Below, piece after piece: positions 42,845 to 51,402 of a stretch of DNA of 64,000 nucleotides. How positions within the stretch are numbered: position 1 is the first letter of the stretch; each line of letters opens with the position of its first letter. The position numbers were made by a program, and so were the translations under genes. This stretch comes from Emcibacteraceae bacterium (lineage in GTDB: Bacteria; Pseudomonadota; Alphaproteobacteria; Sphingomonadales; Emcibacteraceae). The notes beneath the pieces were generated by a model. That model did no database searches and had not been told where the DNA came from. It worked only from the letters and a program-made list of their open reading frames with translations. The DNA lies in assembly GCA_041396985.1 (NCBI GenBank), contig JAWKXO010000002.1, forward strand, positions 445,501-509,500, given 5' to 3'.

Positions 42845-44479
42845 TTATGCTTGCTGTGCAACCCGCTTGTCAATGACTTCCATTGTAGACCACGCTCCTT
42901 CAATTGCACCAGCCATCCAGCCACTAAGGGCAGGGGATGCAATATTTCCGGAAATGAAGATACGATTGTCACCTTTCTGCATAATTGGAAAGGATCGGTC
43001 CAGCCCACGACTAGACCAGCTTTCCCACCCAGACAGAGCATATTTCATTTTATGCCAGGCTACTGACATGGCTTCACCTGTGAAATGCTTTCTGTATTTG
43101 CCGGGATGAATTTTTTCTCCCGCCGAGAGGGCAAATTCGATCCGTTCGGCAACGCTTAGATTACTAACAGGAACTGCACTGGCACCTATCGGATAATATC
43201 CGAGAATAACCCCTGTATCACCATGGGCATGGCCAAACAGATTACCTGAGGGATAACTCATTGTACGGTGGCCTTCAATGTCTGTCGTTGTAACACCACC
43301 ATAAATCATTTCGTCCTGTTCCCAGAACCGGCGGTTCATTTCCACACCCATTTTACAGGCAGGATTACCCCGTGTCGTTTTAAGTGCAGCGGCAAATTCA
43401 GGACTGAAGTTGATATTGATTTTCTGTGTTACACCAAGCTGTGCGGTTGAAATGACATAATCTGCTTTTTCTGTGCGAACCTTGCCACTTTTTGTATCTT
43501 TGTAGGTAACCTCAACGCCATTATCATCCTGGATGACATCAGTAACTTCCGAATTATAGCGAATTTGATTTTTTCCAAGTGCTCTTTTAAGGCCCTGGGC
43601 AATTTGATCCATGCCACCAACAGCCTGAAACATTACAGCAGGATGGTCAGCTGTATCAGTTCGGCTTGACTGGCTTATAGTCAGAACTTCTTCCAATGAA
43701 TATGGTTCTGAAAGCTCACCGAAATGTGTAGCAGCGCCTGGGTAAACACTATGGCCACGAACTCTGTTCGCACGGTAGTTAAGTTCTTTGCTGTCAATAA
43801 GACCGGTTCTTCTAAGGTGTTCCAGTAATTTTTCCTTGTCTTCCTGCGAAATAATCTGATCCAGCGCGCCCTGATCAGTCACTTTGGCCAGAAGTTCCGT
43901 TGTATAGCCCCTGAAATCCGTATCGGCATTAGCCTGACGTACCGGTTTTCCTTTGAATGGTCCATCCTGATTTTCATAATAATAATAGGCTTTTCCACTT
44001 TTATTAATCATGACTTCAAGGGGAACACCGAGTGTGCGGCAGTAGTAAATTGTTGATTTATGCTCAGCTGGAATTCGCCATGGTCCATAATTCACATAGT
44101 TGCCATCCCGGAAATTACACACTTGTTTTTCACTGTCAATTTCCTGAATTACTGATCCTTTGCGAGCTGATACGCAGCGGCCACCGGCATAATCTGTGGC
44201 TTCAATAATCTGGGTTTTATATCCCTTTTTACCCATTTCATAGGCGAGAACCATACCTGCCAGACCAGCCCCTAGGATAATTACTTTTTTCCCTTTTCCA
44301 TCACTTGACATTTCGGGTGGTCGGTCAGCTTCAGATGCAAACCCCATATCCCAACCATGCATGGCTGTCATCACAGCTGCTGTACCACCGATCATACCTA
44401 CTGATTGCAAAAAGGATCTTTTCGTCATTCCTGATGACTTTTGACCAATGCTTTGCTGTGTCTTTTCAGTTTCCTTCAT
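42845..44479 (-). CDS. Flavin-dependent amine oxidase / dehydrogenase, Tat-type signal
   Basis: 544 residues. The N-terminus 'MTKRSFLQSVGMIGGTAAV' is a Tat-like signal with Lys-Arg instead of Arg-Arg. The FAD Rossmann motif is 'KKVIILGAGLAGMVLAYEMG' (~64), followed by 'QIIEATDYAGGRCVSARKG' and the C-terminal 'ISGNIASPALSGWMAGAIEG', typical of monoamine-oxidase/L-amino-acid-oxidase proteins. It probably oxidises a primary or secondary amine in the periplasm, producing an imine. Its operon partners, cytochrome c and RidA, suggest a dehydrogenase rather than an O2-using oxidase. The substrate is unknown. GGGAA lies before ATG. Confidence 0.88.
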   Translation of the reverse strand: MKETEKTQQSIGQKSSGMTKRSFLQSVGMIGGTAAVMTAMHGWDMGFASEADRPPEMSSDGKGKKVIILGAGLAGMVLAYEMGKKGYKTQIIEATDYAGGRCVSARKGSVIQEIDSEKQVCNFRDGNYVNYGPWRIPAEHKSTIYYCRTLGVPLEVMINKSGKAYYYYENQDGPFKGKPVRQANADTDFRGYTTELLAKVTDQGALDQIISQEDKEKLLEHLRRTGLIDSKELNYRANRVRGHSVYPGAATHFGELSEPYSLEEVLTISQSSRTDTADHPAVMFQAVGGMDQIAQGLKRALGKNQIRYNSEVTDVIQDDNGVEVTYKDTKSGKVRTEKADYVISTAQLGVTQKININFSPEFAAALKTTRGNPACKMGVEMNRRFWEQDEMIYGGVTTTDIEGHRTMSYPSGNLFGHAHGDTGVILGYYPIGASAVPVSNLSVAERIEFALSAGEKIHPGKYRKHFTGEAMSVAWHKMKYALSGWESWSSRGLDRSFPIMQKGDNRIFISGNIASPALSGWMAGAIEGAWSTMEVIDKRVAQQA

Positions 44480-44797
44480 TTTGTTCCCTTAAATTTTTTT
44501 TACTAACAGTTCTATGCTTTCTCTATAGATTCCATACTATTTATAGATTTTGAATCGGCATAAAATAAAATTTCAATATTAATGTTACATTATCATATAA
44601 CATTTAAACATATATTACTAAAATTCAATTTGCAAATATTCTGTTATAATATTCAAAAAGTATCTATTTCTTTGATCAGTAATTACTTGGATTATTAATA
44701 TATTACATATAACCCAATTAACAATAAGCCAGCTAAAATAAAGAATTTCTTTTAAAATTAAAGAAATAATTTTAAAATATTTATTATAATGGTTCTA
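44480..44797. other. AT-rich intergenic region, 318 bp
   Basis: It separates two minus-strand units. It holds the inverted repeat at 44581-44604 and, near the 3' end of the upstream operon, a perfect 11 bp AT-only hairpin (TTTTAAAATTA 44750-44760, TAATTTTAAAA 44767-44777). With no G-C pairs, this hairpin is a weak terminator at best. I see no reading frame with a ribosome site. Confidence 0.5.
44581..44604. promoter_or_regulatory. Inverted repeat upstream of the amine-oxidase operon
   Basis: AATGTTA (44581-44587) and TAACATT (44598-44604) are perfect 7 bp arms around ten bases, about 100 bp ahead of the amine-oxidase start. The symmetry and spacing fit a dimeric repressor or activator site. 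No regulator is encoded beside it, so this is a suggestion only. Confidence 0.35.
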
Positions 44798-45115
44798 TCA
44801 GTGGGAAAGCGGTGGTCTTTTAATATCTACTTCAAAAACAAGTTCATGTCCTAAATTGCTACCACATTGAAATTTAAAGGATAATCCACGTTTGTCCGGG
44901 CGGTACGACAGCAGAAGCCGATTCGGAAGTCCAATCGAAATTTCGTCATCCTGAAAAGTTAAAAATTGCGTTGTGTCCAACTCAACGTTTAATCTCATAA
45001 TTTTTCCACCTGGAAAAACTGATTCCTGAAAAAGGTGATTTTCAACCAGAAGCCTTTCAAACTCTTCCTTGCTCAGTCGAAGGCTAGTTTTTTGCGGTTC
45101 TAACTTTAATTTCAA
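44798..45115 (-). CDS. Protein of 105 residues coupled to moaA, unknown function
   Basis: It starts with TTG at 45115, preceded by a perfect AGGAGG six bases upstream that lies inside moaA's last codons. No better start exists, so translation is coupled to MoaA. The sequence is short-stranded and soluble ('MKLKLEPQKTSLRLSKEEFE', 'IMRLNVELDTTQFLTFQDDE', 'GLPNRLLLSYRPDKRGLSFK'). It resembles the DUF7009 type of small proteins near MoaA, but I am not sure of that family. Probably a molybdenum-cofactor accessory. Confidence 0.65.
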   Translation of the reverse strand: MKLKLEPQKTSLRLSKEEFERLLVENHLFQESVFPGGKIMRLNVELDTTQFLTFQDDEISIGLPNRLLLSYRPDKRGLSFKFQCGSNLGHELVFEVDIKRPPLSH

Positions 45116-45116
45116 G

Positions 45117-46091
45117 TCAGCCTCCTGTGGAAGACAGGTTGGTCATAATGCCGGTATCGCCCATTGCCAGAAAATGTGAGGACGCTTTATATTCAAGCTG
45201 TTTATGAATAAGGGCTTTCAACGGTTCTTTTTGCTCATCACTTTGAAGTTGATGTCGTAGCGGAATGCCGATATTGCCAAAAAGGCACAATCTGAGATCG
45301 CCTGAAGAAGTAATTCTCAATCTATTACACCCTGTGCAGAAATCTTTTGAATAGGGGGCTATAATTCCAATTGATCCCTGATATTTAGGATGGGTGAAAT
45401 TAACGGCAGGGCCATCACCAATGGCTCGTAAATTTTCCACCCATCCGCGCTCAAGCAATTGATTTTTGATATGGTCAGCAGACTGATGGAATTTATTGAA
45501 ATACGTCAGATTGTCACCTGTCTGCATCAGTTCAATGTAACGAACACTGATACGTGTATCTTTAATATAGTCAAGATATTGATCAAGTTCATCATCATTA
45601 ACACCCTTAAGCAAGACGACATTAATTTTTACTTTTTCAAACCCAACTTCGAGAGCTTTATCAATCCCAGCACGAATTTCTTTCATTCTGTTATGACCAG
45701 TAATGTCGTGAAAACGTTTGGCGTTCAAGCTGTCGATGCTTATGTTGACAGCATTTAATCCCGCGTCATGCCATTCTTGGGCACGTTCCTTTAATTTATA
45801 GCCGTTTGTTGTGAAAGCCAGAGTTTTTATTTCCGGCCTTTGTGAGATCATACGGGCAATTTTGGTAAAATCCTGACGAATAGTCGGCTCCCCACCAGTG
45901 AGCCTAATTTTCCAGACGCCAAGCTCAATGAATGCATCCACAAGTCTGTTAATTTCATCAGGACGCAAAAAATTTTCATTACCAGTTTTTTTGTAACCGT
46001 CGGGCAAACAATATTGGCAACTGAAATTGCATATTTCGGTTATCGAAAGGCGCAAATAGGGAAAGGTTCTGTTAAATTTATCAACAAGCAT
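45117..46091 (-). CDS. moaA: GTP 3',8-cyclase (MoaA), molybdenum cofactor biosynthesis
   Basis: 324 residues. The radical-SAM cluster cysteines are 21, 25 and 28 in 'ITEICNFSCQYCLPDGY'. The C-terminal second cluster is in 'DFCTGCNRLRITSSGDLRLC'. The C-terminal Gly-Gly ('SSTGG') essential for MoaA is present. It makes 3',8-cH2GTP, the first step to molybdopterin. Two other window genes may need the cofactor, including the oxidoreductase at the right end. A TTGACA-led promoter lies 60 bp upstream. Confidence 0.95.
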   Translation of the reverse strand: MLVDKFNRTFPYLRLSITEICNFSCQYCLPDGYKKTGNENFLRPDEINRLVDAFIELGVWKIRLTGGEPTIRQDFTKIARMISQRPEIKTLAFTTNGYKLKERAQEWHDAGLNAVNISIDSLNAKRFHDITGHNRMKEIRAGIDKALEVGFEKVKINVVLLKGVNDDELDQYLDYIKDTRISVRYIELMQTGDNLTYFNKFHQSADHIKNQLLERGWVENLRAIGDGPAVNFTHPKYQGSIGIIAPYSKDFCTGCNRLRITSSGDLRLCLFGNIGIPLRHQLQSDEQKEPLKALIHKQLEYKASSHFLAMGDTGIMTNLSSTGG

Positions 46092-46149
46092 TTTTTATTC
46101 TCTTTTCCAAATACGGGAGGCTAAAACGTTTCCATTTTAACCCGGCGGA

Positions 46150-46179
46150 ATAATTTCCACGGCCAGATTATCTTGTCAA
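46150..46179 (-). promoter_or_regulatory. Promoter of moaA
   Basis: On the minus strand TTGACA (46174-46179) and AATTAT (46150-46155) are separated by 18 bp. A start about seven bases later leaves a leader of about 50 nt before the moaA ATG, too short to hold a classical Moco riboswitch. Confidence 0.55.
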
Positions 46180-46312
46180 TTCTGATTTAGATAATAAGGC
46201 TTCAGAGTTGTTTCACTATGCCTATCATATATAATGATCGGAAGAAATACCAGTCACAAAAATATTATTATAAAGTAATTTAATCAGAATAATTCTTCAG
46301 TGAAATGACCGA

Positions 46313-46921
46313 TTAAAACGGCCTTCTTGAGTTCAGGGCCGTGGTTAACGTACCATCATCAAGATAATCAAGTTCGCCGCCAATTGGAACCCCGTGAGCC
46401 AGCCTTGAAATAATAATGTCCAAATGTTTTAGCTGTTCTGTAATATAATGGGCAGTTGTCTGACCATCCACTGTTGCGTTTGTGGCAATAATGATTTCTT
46501 TTAATTCCGGGGAGGCTGCCCGTTCAATAAGGGATCTTATGTTCAGATCATCTGGTCCAATACCATCGAGTGCCGACAATGTGCCGCCAATTACATGATA
46601 TAACCCCTGGAATGAGCCGCCGCGTTCAAGTGCCCAGAGATCTGAAACGTCCTCAATCACACAAATAATGCTTCTGTCTCTTTTGGGATTCTCGCAGATA
46701 TGACATGGATTTTCAACATCAAGATTGCCGCAAACTGAACAGGGATGGACATTTTCCGCGACACTGGATAAAGCACCGGCCAATGGCCTCATTAAACTAT
46801 CCTTCTTTTTAATAAGCTGCAATGCAGCCCGTCTGGCGGAACGAGGACCCAGACCGGGAATTTTCCCCAGCAGGCTAATCAAATGATCAAGTTCATTATT
46901 ATTTGATGGTGTTTTATACAT
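46313..46921 (-). CDS. recR: Recombination mediator RecR
   Basis: 202 residues, standard length. HhH start 'HLISLLGKIPGLGPRSARRA', zinc finger 'CSVCGNLDVENPCHICENPK', Toprim domain from 'IICVIEDVSDLWALERGGSF', and C-terminal 'RLAHGVPIGGELDYLDDGTL'. With RecFO it loads RecA at gaps. It follows ybaB by 10 bp in the conserved dnaX-ybaB-recR order. Confidence 0.97.
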   Translation of the reverse strand: MYKTPSNNNELDHLISLLGKIPGLGPRSARRAALQLIKKKDSLMRPLAGALSSVAENVHPCSVCGNLDVENPCHICENPKRDRSIICVIEDVSDLWALERGGSFQGLYHVIGGTLSALDGIGPDDLNIRSLIERAASPELKEIIIATNATVDGQTTAHYITEQLKHLDIIISRLAHGVPIGGELDYLDDGTLTTALNSRRPF

Positions 46922-46931
46922 AAATTAGTCT

Positions 46932-47255
46932 TTAGAATGGTAAATTAAGCCCTTCAGGAAGGTCAAGTCCGCCAGTTAATTTTGCCATTTCGTTTTTGCT
47001 AAACTCATCTACTTTTCTTTTGGCATCATTAAAAGCAGCAACTATCAGATCTTCAACCATTTCAGCATCATCGCTATTGAATATACTTGGATCAATTTTT
47101 AAAGCACGCATTTCAAATTTGCCGTTCAAGGTCACATTGACAAGTCCGCCGCCAGAAGTTCCTGTATGTTCGGATTTTTGCAAATCTTCCTGCATCTGAG
47201 CCATTTTGCTCTGCATCTCCTGCGCCTGTTTCATCATTTTGCCCAAATTCTTCAT
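46932..47255 (-). CDS. ybaB: YbaB/EbfC nucleoid-associated protein
   Basis: 107 residues. 'KNLGKMMKQAQEMQSKMAQM' is the typical N-terminal helix, followed by 'GGGLVNVTLNGKFEMRALKI' and 'DAEMVEDLIVAAFNDAKRKV'. A dimeric DNA-binding protein of the nucleoid. Located between dnaX and recR, as in most proteobacteria. GGATAATGCC precedes ATG. Confidence 0.96.
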   Translation of the reverse strand: MKNLGKMMKQAQEMQSKMAQMQEDLQKSEHTGTSGGGLVNVTLNGKFEMRALKIDPSIFNSDDAEMVEDLIVAAFNDAKRKVDEFSKNEMAKLTGGLDLPEGLNLPF

Positions 47256-47301
47256 GGCATTATCCTTAATTTATTGGAATCTTTTCTTATGATATAAAGT
47301 C

Positions 47302-49104
47302 TTAATCACGATCATCAAGACCGAATTCATCGGCACTGATCAAATTATCCAGTTCGATGTCATCAGTCGGTAATGAAAATACATCATTAATTTTTCTGAT
47401 ATCTGAAATAGTGGACCCTTCAAATTGACTTAATACAGCTTTGATGAGATCATTATTTTTGACCATGTCTTTTAAAGCTTTCTGCTCGGCCACATCTTTT
47501 TCATATAGTGTGTCTTCGCCCAGTTCAGAAGACAAAGAAATCACCCAGTTTTTACCGGTCCATTTTTTTAACTCGGCAGACATTCTGCCTGCTATATTTT
47601 TAGGGACACGAGAATTTGGTCTGATATCAATACGCCCAATGCTATAACTGACCAGATGTACGTTATCGTTAAGCTGATAGGCTATTTCCGGGTCACCATT
47701 CTCTTCAAATAATTTCACCAGCTCTGCAAAACTTGACGGTGCCTGGATATAGTCATTATCTGAAAGAGGATTTGGATCTCCTATACTGATTGCAACCTGT
47801 CCACTTCCCTGAATCACACTGAATGCTTTGGGAGCATTGGGGTTTGAAGTCTGATTTTGCTGCATTGATCCTTTGGCTGTTGTTCCGTTGCTGCCGGAAG
47901 GGGCTCCGGATGAAGGAGTATTATAAGCTTCAGGATTATTTTTTAATTGTTTCACCAGATCTTCAGGCGTAGGCAGATTGGAACTATAAGTCAGCCGGAC
48001 AATGATCATTTCTGCAGCGGAAATCGGGTTCGGTGAAATGCGTACTTCCTCAGCGCCTTTCAGCAGCATCTGCCATGTACGGGTCAGCACTGGAATTGAG
48101 AGTCCTCCAGCCATTTCAAGTCCCTGCTTTCGTTCTGCTTCTGATGTGACCAGATCATCACCTGCATCTGGAACGACCTTAAGACGGGTAAGCCAATGAG
48201 TAATTTCAAGCATATCCTGAATAATTACGGCCGGATCAGCACCATGGTGAAACTGATGGCGCAACTTTGCCAGTGCATCAGCAGTTTTTCCCTGTAATAT
48301 GTCATGATATAAATCAAAAATCTGTGCACGGTCAGCCAGCCCAAGCATGTCACGGACCTGTTGTTCGTTCACTTTTCCGGCACCATGTGCAAATGCCTGG
48401 TCAAGCAAGGACAGTCCATCCCTTACCGAACCTTCAGCAGCTCGGGCAATCATACCTAGGGCGCTTTCTTCAATTTCGCAATTTTCTTTCTCAGCAATTT
48501 TAGAATAGTGGCCCATCAGCTCCTCAATCGATACACGCCTTAAATCAAATCTTTGGCATCTGCTGAGTACAGTAACGGGTACTTTACGAATTTCAGTGGT
48601 GGCAAAAATAAACTTTACATGCGCCGGAGGTTCTTCCAGTGTTTTAAGCAAAGCATTAAAAGCGTTGCGCGAAAGCATATGTACTTCATCGATAATATAA
48701 ATTTTATAGCGTGCAGAAACAGAAGCATATTTTACGCCGTCAATAATTTCTCTAATATCGTCAACGCCGGTCCGGCTTGCAGCATCCATTTCCATGACAT
48801 CAACATGGCGGCTTTCACTTATGGCGATACAGTTTTCACATTCTCCGCATGGCTCAATAGTTGCATTGCCTTTGCCGTCTTTGCCGGTACAGTTCAATGC
48901 TTTTGCGATAATGCGGGCTGTTGTGGTTTTGCCGATACCCCGAACACCTGTCAGGATAAATGCGTGAGCAAGGCGACCTGTTTCAATAGCGTTGGATAGA
49001 GTACGGACCATGGAATCCTGGCCAATAAGTTCTGCAAAATCAACAGGGCGATATTTTCTTGCCAATACTCTGTAGTGGGTGTCCTTGTCGTTGTTTTCGG
49101 CCAT
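47302..49104 (-). CDS. dnaX: DNA polymerase III subunits gamma and tau
   Basis: 600 residues. 'YRVLARKYRPVDFAELIGQD' is the standard start. The Walker A is 'LTGVRGIGKTTTARIIAKAL', the zinc module is '...IEPCGECENCIA', and Walker B 'KIYIIDEVHMLSRNAFNALL'. 'TVLSRCQRFDLRRVS' is the sensor region. The rest is the tau C-terminal part with a variable linker (~370-450, Ser/Gly/Asn-rich). It loads the beta clamp and couples the replisome. I see no obvious slippery sequence and hairpin for a gamma frameshift. The SRP RNA gene lies directly upstream. Confidence 0.96.
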   Translation of the reverse strand: MAENNDKDTHYRVLARKYRPVDFAELIGQDSMVRTLSNAIETGRLAHAFILTGVRGIGKTTTARIIAKALNCTGKDGKGNATIEPCGECENCIAISESRHVDVMEMDAASRTGVDDIREIIDGVKYASVSARYKIYIIDEVHMLSRNAFNALLKTLEEPPAHVKFIFATTEIRKVPVTVLSRCQRFDLRRVSIEELMGHYSKIAEKENCEIEESALGMIARAAEGSVRDGLSLLDQAFAHGAGKVNEQQVRDMLGLADRAQIFDLYHDILQGKTADALAKLRHQFHHGADPAVIIQDMLEITHWLTRLKVVPDAGDDLVTSEAERKQGLEMAGGLSIPVLTRTWQMLLKGAEEVRISPNPISAAEMIIVRLTYSSNLPTPEDLVKQLKNNPEAYNTPSSGAPSGSNGTTAKGSMQQNQTSNPNAPKAFSVIQGSGQVAISIGDPNPLSDNDYIQAPSSFAELVKLFEENGDPEIAYQLNDNVHLVSYSIGRIDIRPNSRVPKNIAGRMSAELKKWTGKNWVISLSSELGEDTLYEKDVAEQKALKDMVKNNDLIKAVLSQFEGSTISDIRKINDVFSLPTDDIELDNLISADEFGLDDRD

Positions 49105-49410
49105 AAAACTCTGTCTCGAAGTTCAAATGAATCAGTATTGAAACGACTATAAATTTTGTGCCGCAGGAATGCTATAGTCGATGTGAATTTATTTTGGTTA
49201 TTTTTGAAAAGTGAGAGATTGAACGACCCGGCGATCCCGTTACGGCTGCTCCCTTCCGGGCCTGACCGGATTGGCGGGTAAACCGTCCGCCAATCTCTCG
49301 CGCTTTATATGGTCTTTTTTACTGTTGATTTCAAGATAAAATTTGTATCCCGCTTTATGGGACTGGTAATTTCATTTTATATATGTCACTAAATTGGCAA
49401 AAGGTGAAAA
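49105..49410. other. Intergenic region between dnaX and nudC
   Basis: This 306 bp region contains the SRP RNA (49213-49300) and its likely promoter on the minus strand. The rest is AT-rich leader for nudC on the plus strand; no further gene is visible. Confidence 0.7.
49213..49300 (-). ncRNA. ffs: Small signal-recognition-particle RNA (4.5S)
   Basis: The minus strand reads ...CCGGTCAGGCCCGGAAGGGAG CAGCC..., the invariant SRP domain IV loop (GGTCAGG..CCGGAAGG.AGCAGCC). The 5' GAGAGATTG and 3' CAATCTCTC close the outer stem exactly. Length is about 88 nt, the short bacterial form. It binds Ffh and guides membrane-protein synthesis. A -10-like TATAAA at 49304-49309 and TTGAAA at 49329-49334 (spacing 19) are a plausible promoter. 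Confidence 0.9.
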
Positions 49411-50298
49411 ATGTTTTTTGAAAATTCCTGTATTTTTGCTGAATTCCCACTGGATCCTTGTGATCATATCAGATGCAATGATGAATTATTAAATGAACTT
49501 GCCGCCTCGCCATATGCACGTTTTGTTGTCATCAGGCAGGGAGAGGCACTGATGGATATGAAAAGTGGACTTCTACCGGAATATTTTTCTGCTGGGCAAA
49601 TTAACAGTGAAATGGTGTTTTTGGGTCAGGATCCGGACCATAGTTATTTTGCAATTGAAGTAGATGACTGTAATTGTGGTCAGTTTCTGGATCTTAGAAC
49701 CATTGGGCGTACAGCATCAGCCAATGGTTTCTCGCCTGTCCCATCACTTCTTGCGCGGGCAAAGATGCTTCTAGATTGGCATCAACGACATAAATTTTGT
49801 GCCAATTGCGGGAAAAATACCAAAAGTGCAAAAGGCGGGTATGTGCGGATTTGCACTGCCTGTAATACCGAACATTTTCCACGGGTTGATCCGGTTGTAA
49901 TTATGATGATTGTTCATGATGATAAATGCCTTCTTGGCCGTAGTAAGCATTTTGCACTGGGGATGTATTCGGCGCTTGCAGGGTTCATGGAACCGGGGGA
50001 AACCATTGAAGAAGCGGTGCGCAGGGAAGTGATGGAAGAAGCCCGCATCAAAGTGGGTGAAGTAAAATATATAAAAAGTCAGCCATGGCCATTTCCATCA
50101 TCTTTAATGATTGGAACCATTGGTAAAGCTCTGAACAATACTATTGACATAGAGAATGATGAGCTCGAACAGGCACGCTGGTTTGATAAAACTGAAATCG
50201 AAAATGTATTAAGAACAGGCGGTGATGACAATTTCCGCGTGCCGGACAAATTGGCTATTGCCCGGCATCTGCTTGAATATTGGTTATATCATTATTAA
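49411..50298 (+). CDS. nudC: NAD(+) diphosphatase NudC
   Basis: 295 residues. The zinc ribbon is 'FCANCGKNTKSAKGGYVRIC' with the second pair in 'ICTACNTEHFPRVDPVVIMM'. The Nudix box is 'GFMEPGETIEEAVRREVMEE' and the NudC-specific 'SQPWPFPSSLMIG' follows. It cleaves NADH and removes NAD caps from RNA. AAAGGTGAAAA is upstream of ATG. The stop directly abuts the convergent pheA stop. Confidence 0.95.
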   Translation: MFFENSCIFAEFPLDPCDHIRCNDELLNELAASPYARFVVIRQGEALMDMKSGLLPEYFSAGQINSEMVFLGQDPDHSYFAIEVDDCNCGQFLDLRTIGRTASANGFSPVPSLLARAKMLLDWHQRHKFCANCGKNTKSAKGGYVRICTACNTEHFPRVDPVVIMMIVHDDKCLLGRSKHFALGMYSALAGFMEPGETIEEAVRREVMEEARIKVGEVKYIKSQPWPFPSSLMIGTIGKALNNTIDIENDELEQARWFDKTEIENVLRTGGDDNFRVPDKLAIARHLLEYWLYHY

Positions 50299-51159
50299 TC
50301 AGGTTTGCTTGTCTATCCGGTAACGAGACTGTGGATAACTGCCAAGCATACGGTATTCATTGGTAAAAAAAGCTAATTCTTCAAAGGCATCTTTCACGCG
50401 CGGATCGTCCGGATGCCCTTCGATATCGGCATAAAACTGTGTTGCACTGATGGCGCCGTCGAGCTGATAGCTTTCCAGTTTGGTCATATTAATTCCATTA
50501 GTCGCAAATCCGCCCATAACCTTATAAAGGGCCGCCGCCGTATTTCTTACCTGAAAGATAAAAGATGTCATGGTTGGTACATCACGTGGCAGGTTACTTA
50601 ATTTTTCTCTTGAAAATACAACAAAGCGGGTCGTGTTATGACTGGCATCTTCGACATCCTGTCTTAAAGATTCAAGGCCGTATATTTCACCTGCAAGGGA
50701 TGAAGCTATGGCACAGACAGAAGGATCCCTTATTTCTGATAAATGTTTTGCAGCAGCGGCAGTATCGGTGAAAACTTCTCTTCTGATGCCCCAGCGATCC
50801 AGATTTCTTCGGCACTGTCCCAGTGCCTGTTCGTGACTTATCGCACATTTTAAATCTTCAAGTTTGGTCCCTGGTATGACCAGCAGATGGTGATTGATCC
50901 TCAGAAAATGTTCCCCAATGATATAAAGGTTTGAATGAGGGATCAGGTAATGGATGTCTGCAACACGTCCAGCCACACTGTTCTCAATGGGTATGACAGC
51001 GTATTTTACGTCTCCTTCATCAACAGCGGTCAGTGCATCTTCAAACGTTCTGCAGGGCATAACATCCATTTCGGGAAAAAGCTGTTTTGCGGCAAGGTTT
51101 GAATAGGCGCCAAGTTCACCCTGAAAAGATACCAGATTTTCACTATTTTTATTCGACAT
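50299..51159 (-). CDS. pheA: Prephenate dehydratase
   Basis: 286 residues from the ATG at 51159, which has GGAG ten bases upstream; a GTG at 51168 overlaps that site. 'LVSFQGELGAYSNLAAKQLF' opens the catalytic domain. 'CAISHEQALGQCRRNLDRWG' and 'NTTRFVVFSREKLSN' carry the conserved Thr-Arg-Phe motif. The C-terminal ACT domain is 'TSFIFQVRNTAAALYKVMGG' with 'ESYQLDGAISATQFYADIEG' binding phenylalanine. It makes phenylpyruvate. There is no chorismate mutase domain, as in many alphaproteobacteria. Confidence 0.96.
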   Translation of the reverse strand: MSNKNSENLVSFQGELGAYSNLAAKQLFPEMDVMPCRTFEDALTAVDEGDVKYAVIPIENSVAGRVADIHYLIPHSNLYIIGEHFLRINHHLLVIPGTKLEDLKCAISHEQALGQCRRNLDRWGIRREVFTDTAAAAKHLSEIRDPSVCAIASSLAGEIYGLESLRQDVEDASHNTTRFVVFSREKLSNLPRDVPTMTSFIFQVRNTAAALYKVMGGFATNGINMTKLESYQLDGAISATQFYADIEGHPDDPRVKDAFEELAFFTNEYRMLGSYPQSRYRIDKQT

Positions 51160-51355
51160 GGTCTTCACTCTCCAAATAATTGCGCAGTATTCATTTTTAG
51201 TCAGAATCTGTCAATCAAAGACCTCATATATTTTTTATAAAGAACATATTAAGGATATTTAATTATTTTATGATTAAATGATACTTGTCTCGGCAGTAAA
51301 ATATCTGTACATAAGGGGCATAGTGAAGGGTTGATTCTAATTAATATATAGCTAT

Positions 51356-51385
51356 TTGACAGCTCTTTAAAATTTAACTGTTAAT
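51356..51385 (+). promoter_or_regulatory. Promoter of the cycM-like gene
   Basis: TTGACA (51356-51361) and GTTAAT (51380-51385) with an 18 bp spacer, placing the start just ahead of the ribosome site GGGG and the GTG start at 51403. The -10 is weak (four of six). Confidence 0.45.
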
Positions 51386-51402
51386 GATTACGGGGATTTA
51401 CC

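Noticed and set aside
46092..46312. Possible Moco riboswitch upstream of moaA
   Set aside because: A sigma-70-like promoter at 46150-46179 leaves a leader of about 50 nt, too short, and I could not build the conserved multi-stem fold.
47302..49104. Programmed frameshift producing a gamma subunit from dnaX
   Set aside because: No slippery A-run followed by a stem was found in the region where it occurs in E. coli.
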